Part shown: positions 36,643-48,082 of the stretch, piece after piece
Numbering within the stretch: the stretch's first letter is position 1
How the letters are laid out: the number at the start of each line of letters is the position of its first letter
Origin: Jaapia argillacea MUCL 33604
Taxonomy: Eukaryota > Basidiomycota > Agaricomycetes > Jaapiales > Jaapiaceae
Assembly: GCA_000697665.1 (NCBI GenBank)
Contig: KL197715.1
Coordinates: forward strand, 610,649 to 671,064
Reading direction: 5' to 3'
Length of the DNA: 60,416 nt
The notes under the pieces: model-generated
Databases searched by the model: none
Seen by the model: the letters and a program-made list of their open reading frames with translations, nothing else
What the model was told of the DNA's origin: nothing
Program-made: the position numbers and the translations under genes

Positions 36643-37364
36643 TCGCGCCGCGTCGCGAACACCCTTCCCACATTCCATTTCCCCCCTCTCCCACCCTTGT
36701 ACACGTATCCCACACCCTATTCTATTCCACATCACGTCTAATTGCCGACCGCCATCCACCTCCACGACTATCACTCGCGCCCTCGTATCGCTCGGATCCG
36801 TCGTCGACGCCGCCCTCGAACCAATGTTATTTCTCCACCGCATGTCTATCTCTACCATCTTGTTGGGGCTTTGCGACGCGTCCGGTCTTGGGTACGCTGG
36901 GTCGAAGTCGATGTTGGGTTTGGACGCTGGTCATGGTCTAGGACATGGTTATGGGCAGCCCAAAAACTTTTTCGTTTCTTTGACAGTCCTGATTCTTACC
37001 CGTCCATTCCATTAAACCTTCTACATTACGGATGAATCCTTTCTTATAAAGGAGGGGCACATAGGCAGACGAGTGGACGTAGCGCACGGTTGATGCTTGT
37101 TTTCCTCCCTCCGTTATTCATCCGTTTTGGCATTCGTTTGAAAACAAAACCATACACACATCCTTTCTTCGTTGGCTGAGACTTTTGGACCACTTGACTC
37201 TAGCGTCGTATGAATAAAGAGTGTACATACGTACAATAATTGTTATAAATCACAATTCAGATTTTTGCCTGTCGTGTGTACTTGTCCAGTCTGTTGTCTT
37301 CGACTTTCGCGTTGTCCGTGCAACGGTCGGTCAACATCCAGCGAAGCCAAAGTCCATTCAACGT
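36643..37364. other. TBP downstream region
   Basis: About 720 bp with the TBP 3' region and frames (36437-37015 and others) that show no family signature. No gene is called. Confidence 0.4.
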
Positions 37365-37835
37365 TCGGGTTCAAGGCATGTGTACAACCGTCTTTGTTGA
37401 ATATCTTCGATCTCGAGTGGCACAAACGTGTTTGTTCCCCAACACCACAAATCTGACCGATTTCCGATTCACCTGTCTTGGGCTGGCAACCCACCTTGTC
37501 TACGAATCCGTTGTTGTTCAACGAATTTGTCTCGCTCCTGTTGGACATGGTCACCGTACGGCTGTGCGATGGGCGACCACGTCTTGGAGTCCTTTGTCTT
37601 TTGGCTCTCGTGTGGCGGGTTGGTGAGCCCGCCACTCGAGCCTCGTCAGAATAAATGCGCCGGTGGTTCTTCTCAATGTATCTCTATCATCTCTCCGACC
37701 CTCTCAGTTGGTCCCTTCCACAACAACTCGCTCTAGTATTGCCATCGTGGTCCCAGTCTTCATTCCCCCTTCCCTCCCATCCCTTCTACCACTCGAATCA
37801 AACTCGCCACCTTTCGCACTCGCATTCGTTGCCTC

Positions 37836-38871
37836 ATGTCGATCCGGGAAAGTCTCGTCGAGCTAGTCCTCGCAACTCGGCCTATCATGTGGTTATACTT
37901 CCCGGTCAATTTCCTAACTGGTTATGTCGAGGGCAAAGGCAACTTCCTGCAGCCAGAGCCTTGGATCCAACTTCTGATGTTGACTTATCCCTTCTCCGCA
38001 AGTGAGTTGCGATCCATATCTTACCCACAATAATCTAACTCGCTCCCTTGGACCTAGTTCTCATGGGCGTCAACAGTGTCTATGACTACGAGACAGACGT
38101 TCGTAACCTAAGGAAATCTCCCGATAGTGCCTTCCACGGGAAAGTGTTGCATCCAAGGTTCCACGGTCCAGTTCTATGCGCTGCATGGATCTCGACGTTC
38201 GCCGCGATCTCATCCTCGCTATGGGCTCCTCTCTGTACACGCCATGAAAACATGGTAGTGATGACTCTGGCAGTCGCTTTGAGCTGGTCCTATTCGGCAC
38301 CACCCCGTTTCAAAGATTGGCCCATTTTAGATTCCGTTTGCACAGGAGCGCTATGCTTCTTCCTCTCTTGTGCTGGATTCACGTTTACCGGCCGGTCACT
38401 CCTCGAGGAATTTCCCTACTACTCTGCCCTTCTTGGCATCTGTATCTCCGGAGTCCAGTTGATTACTTGCGCCGATGACTATGAGCCTGATCTGGCAGCG
38501 GGGATGAAGACCACTGCGACAGTATGCGGGAAAATGTGCGCACTATCGATTGCCTTGGCCATACAGTAAGCTTCATCGTTACCACTCGCCATGATTACCG
38601 CTGATTGAGCTTTGACGTCGGCTTTTGTAGTCTTGTTGTCTGTCTTGTTGACCAGGGAAGCACGATCTGTGGATGGTACGCCCTTGGTGGCGTCTTTATC
38701 ATTGCCTTCGGAATGTGTCAAGATGGGAAACGACTTGCCCTGGCATACCACCTTATATTGATTTGGGGTGCCTTTTTGACGACCGTCTACTTTTTCCCTC
38801 GAGCTCTCCAACTTCTTTATCACTTCCTATCACTACTATTGGAAGGGGAAGGAAAGTACGGATACATTTAG
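37836..38871 (+). CDS. UbiA-family prenyltransferase, copy A
   Basis: Exon 1 from ATG 37836 encodes SLVELVLATRPIMWLYFPVN and TGYVEGKGNFLQPEPWIQLL. Exon 2 (from about 38060) begins ILMGVNSVYDYETDVRNLRK with the NxxxDxxxD prenyl-diphosphate motif (NSVYDYETD). The second Asp motif is CADDYEPDLAAG near 38475. The last exon (about 38630) gives CLVDQGSTICGWYALGGV, ending at 38871. Seven to nine hydrophobic helices are apparent, as expected for a membrane UbiA enzyme. The family attaches prenyl chains to aromatic acceptors (ubiquinone, meroterpenoids); the substrate here is unknown. No PKS or terpene-cyclase gene is nearby. Copy B at 41622 is similar and also intact. Confidence 0.82.
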
Positions 38872-39323
38872 CTCTTAATTTGCCCAATACTTCCACCCCC
38901 ACAGTACCATACGTACGGTCGCGATAATGTAGTCTCCCATATTGCTCCCACGTCCAATTGATTGATTTAATTCACATTATGACGGCGAATGTGAAGATAA
39001 ACGAGGCGATCTCATTCCCGAATATCAGATACGTACAGCGGACGAGCAGAGCCCACAAGCCGATGCTGACGAGTCTCAATGGAGATGTCTATGCCGTAGG
39101 AAAAGAGAAATCACGACTGGATGGCATGGATGGTGGGAAGGTCGCGGTTCGCAGGTTGCGTTCCGCTTGCCATGATAGTAGCGTATCGAATGAAAAGGAC
39201 TTGGCTTGGGGGTAGTGGGGAATTCGTATCTTCGAATCGATGTGAATCACGGGTCGCGTAGTGTCCGCAACAGGGGAGGTAGACGAGAAACCAGACAACG
39301 AGACACGCGGAATGCTGAACGGA
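38872..39323. other. Intergenic region between convergent UbiA and F-box genes, copy A
   Basis: About 450 bp with shared 3' regions. A minus-strand frame continues the F-box gene's alternative frame through here (39089-39796), noted separately. No further gene is called. Confidence 0.4.
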
Positions 39324-40957
39324 TTAGGGCGACCGACATACACCTTGACCACCATTGAGTCCGATTGAAGCCACGAAATCCGTGATCGTGACGCATGCGG
39401 GGTCGAGCTCGGTCGCTCTCGCGAAGGAACAGATCCTGCCCGATATCTCATCGAAGGCCAAGGGAACGCTGCGATCGGGGAGTACGATACTCCTGATTTG
39501 AACACCCGGAGGCCAACATGCATCCCTGCTAACGTCCAGTTCGTCGTACGAAAGTAGATGGAGAGTGTGCTCGTCATTTTCCAAGGCAATGGACCGGAGG
39601 GAACCTGACTGAACAAAGGTAGAATTGCACAGGGTAGGTAGTTTGATGATATTGTGTGTAGGAAGAGCGCTCTCGCTTCGATTACGTGGTGGAGTAATGA
39701 TATGAACGTAGGGAGATTCGGATGACCATTTTCTCCTCGTGCGAAGGATGAGTGGCGGCAGGGTTTCGGCAGGACTGTGCCACCACAAGCAATCACTCAT
39801 AATGGACGCCTGCTCCCCATTGAAGAGATGTATCCGGGTATGTTCGACATCGGTAATGTCGACGGCCGAGATGCCGTCAACTCCGATGGTGATGGAGGAA
39901 GGCTGGAGAGGCATGGGAGGCACATTGACAATGCTGATGCCTTTTTCATCGACTAGTATCAATCTTGACTTGGAGAAGAAACGGGTGATCGCAACCCCAT
40001 GCTAAGAATCGGAGTTATCGACACCTGAAAGGACGTCACTGAAGGTTGGAACCTTACCAAGAAAGACACGTCTTGAAGTTGCATCACGATCTGCTTCTTA
40101 GGGTCCTCCAATGATACCACATGTATTTTGGCCATATTTGATACCATAGGGACCACAAATGTCAAAAAAGGACCGCCCACGTATGCAGATCTCACATGTC
40201 CATGGCGGGAGGCCGCTTTAAACATGTAATCCACCGAAGGTGTGGGGGAAGTCTTGAGGCGAAAGACATGTATCACGTCTCTCCTATGTGGCCGCGTGGC
40301 AAAAGGTACTAGATGAGTAGAGTTCCCCCCAAAAAAGATAGACAAATGTGAAAAGCTCACCCTTGCTCCATGATGAAGGTGATTGCGAGAATTGACTCCT
40401 GCTTTGTAGAGAGCCCTATATGACATCCCTTGACGCCCCACGCCTGGGAAGGACGCCATATCTCAGGCTGTGAGACCAAACTGGCCCCCACTGACCAGTC
40501 GTTAACCCTCCTCAGCGTGATTTCCCCGCGACGGGAAACTACAACAATCCATTCACCACCGGAGAGAAACTGAACCCTGAAAATGTGCCCTTCGTGGGGG
40601 TAAGTTCTGTTGATGGGCGTGACAGCTTCATGCTCGCCGCTCAGCAGAGTCCCGTACCGCCAGGCCGAATCTACGTTGGCCTCCCTCATGACGTGCTTCA
40701 TAAGCTCAAGTTTGGACATTGGAGCGAGATCGAGAAGCTGAGGTAATGCATAGTTGATATCTTGCGCTGCATACAGCCAGACTGAGCGATGTTCCGTTGC
40801 AAGATATAGAGTGCTGCAGGTCTGGAGGACATCAAGTAATCAGAAAAGGAGTCCGAAGTGAGCAAGACGTACATACCTGGCGAACAGAGATTATGTCCCG
40901 GACCTTCAAGTACCTAAAGACGTACAGTAATATATCTCGCGGCAAGGTGACGAGCAT
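39324..40957 (-). CDS. F-box protein with beta-propeller-like region, copy A
   Basis: The first exon at 40957 encodes an F-box: MLVTLPRDILLYVFRYLKVR and IISVRQ. The next exon completes it with TCSTLYLATEHRSVWLYAA. After it, ELMKHVMREANVDSAWRYG leads to repeated beta-strand-rich segments (HIFRVQFLSGGEWIVVVSRR, GEITLRRVNDWSVGASL) resembling WD/propeller blades. Later exons: HRRDVIHVFRLKTSPTPSVD, LTFVVPMVSNMAKIHVVSLE, and a last one, GVAITRFFSKSRLILVDEKG, that runs to 39324. F-box proteins are substrate receptors of SCF ubiquitin ligases; the substrate is unknown. The upstream stop excludes an earlier start. A minus-strand alternative frame overlaps the last exon. Confidence 0.72.
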
Positions 40958-41227
40958 GTCGCCAGTGGAAGGAAGTTGTAGCGGGAGAAGTCAAGAATTG
41001 TCATCGTAGTTGGTCTCCTCCTTCGGAGTCAGACGAGTGGTTTCCCCATTTCTTGTGCACTAATACTGTATCTCCTGGACCAATGCTGGTGCACGTGGTG
41101 ACATCGATCTATAAGTTGATAGTCGACATCCACGTTACTGTCGTTACACACACCGACATTCGTCTCCACCTTCGGTATCGCTATGTGCATCTCACTTCTG
41201 TGCCGCTTAGATAACATCTACATCTAG

Positions 41228-41253
41228 TCACTTCCCGCCTCCACTCCGCCTTT
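41228..41253 (-). pseudogene. Fossil of the TrpRS gene 3' end at the duplication junction
   Basis: The sequence ATCTAGTCACTTCCC followed by CTCC and CCGCCTTTC matches the last codons, stop and 3' flank of the tryptophanyl-tRNA synthetase gene at 44990-45021, and then joins abruptly to the start of block B. About 25 bp of coding tail remain. It marks the right edge of the duplicated segment and shows that the block once sat next to TrpRS in the copied form. Confidence 0.75.
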
Positions 41254-41621
41254 CATTCAAGGCATGTGTCCAACCATTTTGCTCGAATATCTTCAATCTC
41301 GAGTGGCACAAGCGCATTCGTTCGCCGACACACTACAAGGCTGACCCTTTTCCGATTCACTGGTCTTGGAGTCCTCAGGGCGACCCACCTTGTCTACGAA
41401 CCGGTTATTGTTCAACGAACTGCTCTCCGTCTTGCTGGATACGGACACCGTACGGCTGTACGACGGGCAATCACGTCTTGAAGCCCCTTGTCTTTTGGCT
41501 CTCGTGGGCGGGTTGGCGAGGGCGCCACTCGAGCCCCATCAGAATAAATGCGTCGGTGCTGTCCTTCAATGGATCTCTCTCATCTCATCTCGCCCCTGCT
41601 CGCACTCGCATTCGTTCCCTC

Positions 41622-42663
41622 ATGTCGATTTGGGAAACTTTCGTCAAGGTAGTCGTCGCAACTCGCCGCATTATGTGGTTGTATGCCCCATTCAACTTCC
41701 TATTCGGGTACGTTGAAGGCAAGGGCGACTTAGTCCAACCAGAGCTTTGGATTCAACTTCTCATATTGACTTGTCCCTTCTCCACAAGTAAGTTACCATA
41801 CATCTCCGTCACGATATAATCTAATTTCCTCGCTTGGCCACAGTTGCCATCGGCGTTAACAGCGTCTATGACTACGATACAGACGTTCATAATCACAGGA
41901 AGTCTCCTGATAGTGTCTTCCACGGGAAAGTCTTGGAACCGAGGTTTCACGGTCGCGTTCTGTCCGCCGCATGTATTGCAACGGTGGCGGTGATCTCATC
42001 CTCACTATTGGCTCCTCTCTCTACGCGCCGTGAATATGCGGTGGTGGCGACCTTGGCGATCTCATTGGGCTGGTTCTATTCAGCAGGACCTCGATTCAAA
42101 GCCTTGCCCATCTTAGATTGCGTTTGCGTAGGAGCGGTATGCTTCTTGCTCTCTTGCGCTGGATTCACCTTTACTGGGCGGTCACTCCTTGAGGAATTCC
42201 CCTACCACTGTGGCCTTCTTGGCCTCTGCATCGCCGGAGTCCAGTTGGTTACTGGCGCCGACGACTATGAGCCTGATCTAGCAGCAGGTTTGAAGACCAC
42301 TGCTACGGTGTGCGGAAAGATGTGCACACTGTCGGTTGGCCTCCTCATACAGTACGTGCCCTGATTACCACCCGCAATCCTCATTGCTGATTGAGAATTG
42401 ACGTCGGCCTTTGCAGTCTGTTTGTCTGTCTTGTTGACCAGGGCAGCACGTTCTGTGGATGGTACGCGCTCGGTGGCGTCGTTATTATTGCCTTCGGAAT
42501 GTGCCAAAATGGGAAACGACTTGGCCTGGCATACCCCCTTATTTTGATTTGGGGTGCCTTTTTGACGACCGTCTACTTTTTCCCTCGAGCTCTCCAACTT
42601 CTTTATCACTTTTCATCACTCCGATCAGTGGGAAAGGAAAGTGCCGATACGTTTAGCACTTAG
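41622..42663 (+). CDS. UbiA-family prenyltransferase, copy B
   Basis: Exon 1 from ATG 41622 (MSIWETFVKVVVATRRIMWL). Exon 2 begins with VAIGVNSVYDYDTDVHNHRK, keeping NxxxDxxxD (NSVYDYDTD). The second motif is GADDYEPDLAAG near 42260. The last exon gives CLVDQGSTFCGWYALGG and ends at 42663. Differences from copy A include Tyr-Asp for Tyr-Glu in the first motif and a different C-terminal end (SVGKESADTFST). All Asp residues of both motifs are kept, so the enzyme is probably still functional. The frame is intact despite indels in non-coding parts, which suggests selection. Its substrate is unknown. Confidence 0.82.
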
Positions 42664-43148
42664 TTTGCCCAATATTTGCACCGTTCACAGTACCATACGT
42701 ATGTCCGCGATAATCCAGCACTCCAGATCGGATGAATGTAGTCTCCCATGTTGCGCCCATGCCCTATTGATTGATTAAATCCACGTTACGATGCTGAATG
42801 AGAAGATAACGAGGCGATATCGTTCCCGAATATCATATGCGTAGAACGGGCGAGCAGAGCCCACAAGCCGTTACCGATGAGTGTCAATGGAGATGCGTAT
42901 GCCGTAGGAAAGGAGAAATCACGACTGGATGACAGGGGTGGTGGGAAGGCCACGGTTCGCTGCTCGTGTTCCGCTTGCCAGGATAATAGTGTATCGGATG
43001 AAAAGGACGCGATTTGAATCAAGGGTCGCGTGGTGTCCGCAATACGGAGGTAAACGCGAAACTGGACAACGAGACATGTGGAAAGTTACATGCTACATGG
43101 ATCAGGATGGTGACCGACACAAATTTTGACCACCATCTCGAGTCCGAT
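42664..43148. other. Intergenic region between UbiA and F-box genes, copy B
   Basis: About 485 bp, convergent 3' regions, homologous to 38872-39323 in copy A. No additional gene was seen. Confidence 0.4.
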
Positions 43149-44757
43149 TTAAGCCACAACATCCGTGATCGTGATCGTGCCGCTTGCGGGCTCGAAGTCG
43201 ATCGCTCTTGGAAAGGAACAGATCCTACCCGATATCTCATAGAAGGCCATGGGAACCCTGCGATCGGAGAGCACGATACTCCTTTGAACCACACCCGGGG
43301 GCCAACATGCATCCCTGCTAACGTCCAAGTTGTCGTACGAAAGTAGATGGAGAGTACGCTCGTCATTTTCCAAGACGATGGACCGGAGGGAACCTGACTG
43401 AACAAAGGTGGAATTGCACAGGGTAGGTAGTTTGATGATATTGTGCGCAGGAAGAGCGCTTTCGTTTCGATTACGTGGTGGAGTAATGATATAAACGTAG
43501 GGAGGAGATTCGGATGGCGACCAGTCCCTCCTCGTGCGGAGGATGAGTGGAGGCAGGACTGAGGCAGGACTGTGCCACCACAAGCAATCACTAATAATGG
43601 TCGGCCGCTCCCTATCGAAGAGATGTATCCGGGTATGTTCGACGTGGGTAATGTCAACGGCCGAGATGCCGTCAACTCCGATGGTGATGGGGGAAGGCTG
43701 GAGAGGCATGGGAGGTACGTTGACAATGGTGATGCCCTTTCCATCCACCAGTATCAATCTTGACTTGGAGAAGAACCGAATGATCGCAACCTGATACTAA
43801 GAATCGGAGTTATCGACACCTTAAAGGACGTCACTGAAGGTTGGAAACTTACCAACAAAGACACGTCTTGAAGTTGCATCACGACCTGCTTCTTAGGGTC
43901 CTCCAATGATACCACATGTATTCTGGCCATATTTGATTCCATAGGGACCGCAAATGTCAAAAAAGGACCATCCACGTATGCAGATCTCATACGCCCATGG
44001 CGCAAGGCCACTTCAAACATATAATCCACCGAAGGTGTTGGGGATGTCTTGAGGCGAAAGACTTGTATCAAGTCCCCCCTATGTGGTCCCATGGCAAAAG
44101 GTGGATGAGTAGAGTTCACCCCAAAAAGATGGACAAATGTGAAAAGCTCACCCTTGCGCTATTATGAACGTGATTACAAGAATTGACTCTTGCTTTGTAG
44201 AGAGTCCTACATGACATGCATTGAGGCCCCACGCCTGGGAAGGATGCGGCTGTGAGACCAAACTGGCCCCCACTGACCAGTCGCTCACCCTCCTCAACGT
44301 GATTTCCCCACGAGGGGAAACTATGACAATCCATTCACCACTGGAGAGAAACTGAACCTTGAGGATGTGCCCTTCGTGGGGGTAAGTCCTGTTGATGGGC
44401 GTAACAGCTCCATGCTCGCCGCTCAGCAGAGTCCCGTACCGCCAGGCTGAATCTACGTTGGCCTCCCTCATGACGAGCTTCATAAGCTCAATTTTGGACA
44501 TTGGAGTGAGATCGAGAAGAAGAGGTAATGCATAGTTGAGATCTTGGGCTGCATACAGCCAGACTGAGCGATGTTCCGTTGCAAGATATAGAGTGCTGCA
44601 GGTCTGGAGGATATCAAGTAATCACATCCAACAGTGATAAGCTTAAGAAAGGGAGTCGGAAGTGAGCAAGACGTACCTGACGGACAGAGATTATGTCCCG
44701 GCTCTTCAAGGATCTAAAGATGATCAACAATATATCTTGCGGCAAGTCGACGAGCAT
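43149..44757 (-). CDS. F-box protein with beta-propeller-like region, copy B
   Basis: Start at 44757 with MLVDLPQDILLIIFRSLKSR and IISVRQ, the F-box. Downstream exons match copy A with substitutions: HILKVQFLSSGEWIVIVSPR, GEITLRRVSDWSVGASLVSQ (with IWR missing after it), HRGDLIQVFRLKTSPTPSVD, and LILVDGKGITIVNVPPMP. The frame ends at 43149 where copy A has Ser (TCA) but copy B has a stop (TAA), so the protein is about ten residues shorter. No internal stop was seen. It was probably functional until recently or still is. It is convergent with UbiA copy B; the F-box start faces the TrpRS 3' end. Confidence 0.7.
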
Positions 44758-44989
44758 GTCGCCAGTGGAAGAGAGTCTAAGTTGTGGCGGGAGAAGTCAA
44801 GGATTATCATCGTAATATTTGGTCTCCTTCAGACGAATGTGTCTCACTCTCATGGTGGTGACTCCGATGATTAAATTTATAGTCGACATCATTGGTCGAC
44901 ATCAACGTTACATACACATCAACACTCGTCTCTACTTTCGATATCGCTATGTGGACCTCAACTCTATCAAACTTATCATCTACATCTAG

Positions 44990-46824
44990 TCACTTCCCAA
45001 CCTCCGGTCCGCCTTTCTTTCCGTAATGGGGCACGATCTTCCTATTCGAGTCCATGAACGTGCGGACAACGTCGTCCGACACCGCCGCGCGGCGCTACAT
45101 CAAAGAAAGACGGTCAGCCAAAGCAAGATGCACAAGTAAGGAGACCCTAACATCCTGGAAACCCTTAACAAAGTCCTGAAGTAGCTTGATACACTTCGCC
45201 TTGAGCTCGCCGGTCAACATCCTCCCTGCACGATATTCCTAAACGACATACAATGTTAACTTAGAATCTCCAAAATTGACCGGGAGAAGCGGCTTACCAC
45301 TCCAATCCTCTCCAACTCTTCATCGTCATCCAAGAAGAATCCAAGGTACTGATAAGCAACATCCACCTCTGAATCGCCTCCAAGCCTCCTGTGCTCCTCC
45401 TCCGTCTCCTTCCCCCCTGAAAATGCGTGTCTATTGATCTTGTTCTTAATCATGTTTGGTTTATCCGTCATGAAGATACTGGAATTCGGATCACTGGCGC
45501 TCATTTTCGTTTGAGGGCCTTGCAAAGCTGGGAAGAATTTGGAGTGGATCAGAGTGGGTTTGGGGTATTTGAGTTTAGTTGCGACGTCACGAGTGAGACG
45601 GAAGTAAGGGTCTTGGTCAATCGCGCAGGGAATGAGGCAGGGAATGTCACTTGCGGTCCCGAAGATGTGGGGAAAGGAGTTGGAGAAGGAAGGAGCGGCT
45701 TGGATTGAGGCGAAGTGAACTTTGCCGATATTGTCACTGGGGAACGAGATGAGACGTCGTCAGCCTAGATTGCTGGTGCGAAGAGTGAGGGCTCACGATT
45801 CGCCGAACCCAAAAGTGGCCTTTGCTTGATTGAAAGTGATTTGCCTAGAAATCTTGGACACGTTCCTGTAGAATGCCCCTCCCATATAATCGTAATCGCT
45901 GAAGATGAACGTCTTTTCTAGATTGAAGCCAACTGCGATGATATCTTTCGCGTTTTGAAACGCGAATTGGTGGGTCTGTTCGGGGCGGAGTTCGTGTTTG
46001 AACAAGAATTTCTCATCATCTGTGTACGAGAGGGGTATAAGTACGAGATATCGTGCTATAGTGGGTCGAGGGATTATTGACCTGTCAGTTGGACGACAAG
46101 GGGGACGTCGAATACGTCTTGTAACCATCTTCTGGGCCATGAGAGGTGTAAGAATACAAATAAGGATACCGAACGCACTTTGTGAACACGAAGGGGATCA
46201 TATGTCCCAAATGCATGCTGTCGCTACTCGGACCTCGCCCTGTGTACAAGAAAAACGGCTTCCCAGCTTCATATCGATCTAAAATCTTGTCAAACTCCCT
46301 TCGACAGAACATCGTCAGGATCCATCCGGGTTCCAAAACCCAACACCTTGGTGAAGAATGACCTTACCGATGCGAGAAAAAGGCACCTCGTCTGAGCAGC
46401 GGATGTGGTTTATGCCCAGTAACCTTTTCAAACCTCTGCAACAACGCTTCATCGACCCTCCTGGTACCAAACTGCTGTATGAGTTTATCATAGTCGATAG
46501 CAAGTTCTTTTCCGTCAGCCGAGACTGAACCGTGGACGTCCCAGGGAGTGACGATTTGAGCGTGGCTGTCTTCGTGGCCGGTTTTGACGACGTGGGGAGA
46601 GTGAGGGTCTGCGGTATGGGTCACTGCAGATGGTGCTGCATGTGTAGCAACGGTTGGTGCAGAACTGGAATGTGTGGGTAGGTGATTCAACTCGGTGAGT
46701 CGAACTGGTGCACTCACCCATCAATTGAGGTCGTTCCAAGTTTCTGTGCGACGGCATCAACAGTGGGAGGGGCAGTGACGGTGGCTGGAAGATCTTCCAA
46801 ACCAACAACTGGTGCAGAAGTCAT
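44990..46824 (-). CDS. WRS1: Cytoplasmic tryptophanyl-tRNA synthetase
   Basis: Start ATG at 46824 ([19 protein letters not shown]). The catalytic domain has the HIGH-like motif SDSMHLGHM near 46220 and KMSAS near 45510. Exons also carry [75 protein letters not shown], and a last one encoding [20 protein letters not shown] and [12 protein letters not shown] with the stop at 44990. The absence of an N-terminal mitochondrial leader and the eukaryote-type insertion support the cytosolic enzyme. The N-terminal His/Thr-rich extension is variable. Its 3' end is the right boundary of the tandem block, and a copy of it remains at 41228. Confidence 0.93.
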
Positions 46825-46962
46825 TCTTGCGGAGGATGGAAAAGATGTTTACTGAATGTTGCAGATTGACTTGAAGTCATATTGAGTCCAGTGACTCGTT
46901 ATCGGAGGAATCACGATGCTCAGATTAGATTTCAGTGCGACTTTCCCTTGACCACCATGTGC
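46825..46962. promoter_or_regulatory. TrpRS upstream region, cut by a MITE
   Basis: About 140 bp before the first MITE-like element. The TrpRS promoter must lie here or inside the inserted elements. No TATA box was seen. Confidence 0.3.
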
Positions 46963-46964
46963 TA

Positions 46965-47378
46965 CAGTCATCCACCGGTCCTCTGTACACCTAAATCGAT
47001 TTCACGCTCCCATTCATGGCCACATCACTCTACTGAAATTCTGAAGAGATAGAAAGTTCCTAACACGTATGAAGAATAATCCTACCAACTACACTGAGAA
47101 AACACTCGATATTGGCTGGTGTACGAGCAAAAAGGTGGTGTACAGAGGAGTGGTCCAGCAGATTTGAAAGTCCGCTAAAATGACCCCTTCACCGCAATGC
47201 AATTTCCCAACCACCTCGACATTTGCGGGACAACTTCAATTATGAAAATATGTTCCTTAGATGCATACAAAGCACCTCAGAAAAAATTTCAGCAGGGCAA
47301 TTTCAGTAGAGCGTGCTACAAGGTAGATACAAAAGTGTACAGACGACACGTGGTGTACGAAGGACCGGTGGATGACTG
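46965..47378. mobile_element. MITE-like element 1 (414 bp, TA duplication, CAGT ends)
   Basis: The left end reads CAGTCATCCACCGGTCC. The right end, in reverse complement, reads the same 17 bases and continues with a two-base difference to TACACC. Both ends are flanked by TA (46963-46964, 47379-47380). CAGT termini with TA duplication are the hallmark of Tc1/mariner-pogo elements. There is no transposase frame, so it is non-autonomous. Internal copies of GGTGTACAGAGGA near 47140 repeat part of the end. Confidence 0.85.
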
Positions 47379-47418
47379 TACTGCGTTATGTACAGTAGCA
47401 ATGGCACGTCTAATTCTA

Positions 47419-48080
47419 CAGTCATCACGGGGTCCTTGAGACACACGTGGTCCTTGAGACACTCAATGTTTCGACTATTTTGCAGGCGGTTTGTTCTGCC
47501 TTTTGGAAATAAAGTGATGGGAGGTTGATACTACTATCTACTAGCTACCTATGCATCCAATTCTGGTCCCAATACTACCCTTGGAGCATAAGAAAATGGG
47601 CTATCTTTCGGGAGGCACTCAGATATTTGAGACACTGGAATTTTTTGCCGTTCCGGAGAGCAATAAATTGGTTGATCTCCTGTAAATTTGGTGTCCCTCT
47701 GTTGCCACAAGATGTATGCATGATATCAAGCGGGGGGTAGGTCGATACACACTCTGTGTCGTGTCCGACATCATCAACACCTGTTCCATAACTATGGTCG
47801 TGTCTCAAACTCGCGTCGCGATTATATCAGATTTGGCCTAATATGGTAATGTTACAGTCACTGTGACCGACTGTCTCAAGGACTCGAATTGACCCAAAAT
47901 GACCCTCCTCCGAGAGTTGCCTGACATTCAACGAGTAGTCGACCACATACCCTCAAACCTTCCAATGAGTAGCTTTAGATACTGTACAATAATCTTAGAT
48001 AGTCAAATTTTTCAGGAAGATCAATGGAGATTGTAAACCTCAATATTATTTTGAGTGTATCAAGGACCCCGTGATGACTG
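47419..48080. mobile_element. MITE-like element 2 (662 bp, TA duplication, CAGT ends)
   Basis: Terminal inverted repeats of about 26 bp (CAGTCATCACGGGGTCCTTG then A/T difference then ACAC) sit at 47419-47445 and 48053-48080, with TA at 47417-47418 and 48081-48082. The left end has a second near-copy of GGTCCTTGAGACAC immediately inside. The ends resemble those of element 1 (CAGTCATC...GGTCC) and both contain an AAAATGACCC word inside, so the two may share a transposase. No long frame inside has family signatures. Confidence 0.87.
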
Positions 48081-48082
48081 TA

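Larger units (their letters stand above)
37365..41255. repeat. Left copy (A) of a ~3.9-kb tandem duplicated block
   Basis: The block starts near TTCAAGGCATGTG (37369) and runs through the UbiA gene, the F-box gene and its upstream region to about 41255. There the next copy starts with the same words (TTCAAGGCATGTG at 41257). Offsets between matching landmarks are 3886 near the left ends, 3786 at the UbiA starts and 3800 at the F-box starts, so indels occurred since duplication. The inserts are co-linear and in the same orientation. Confidence 0.85.
41256..45025. repeat. Right copy (B) of the tandem duplicated block
   Basis: Co-linear with 37365-41255 and in the same orientation. It includes UbiA copy B, the intergenic spacer, F-box copy B and the upstream segment ending in the 3' end of the intact TrpRS gene. 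Identity is clear throughout by eye, with scattered substitutions and small indels. Confidence 0.85.

Noticed and set aside
36437-37015. 192-codon plus-strand frame after TBP
   Set aside because: Overlaps the TBP last exon in another frame and continues into the untranslated region.
37243-37635. Frames on both strands before UbiA copy A
   Set aside because: The equivalent region in copy B is not open in the same frames, so coding is not conserved.
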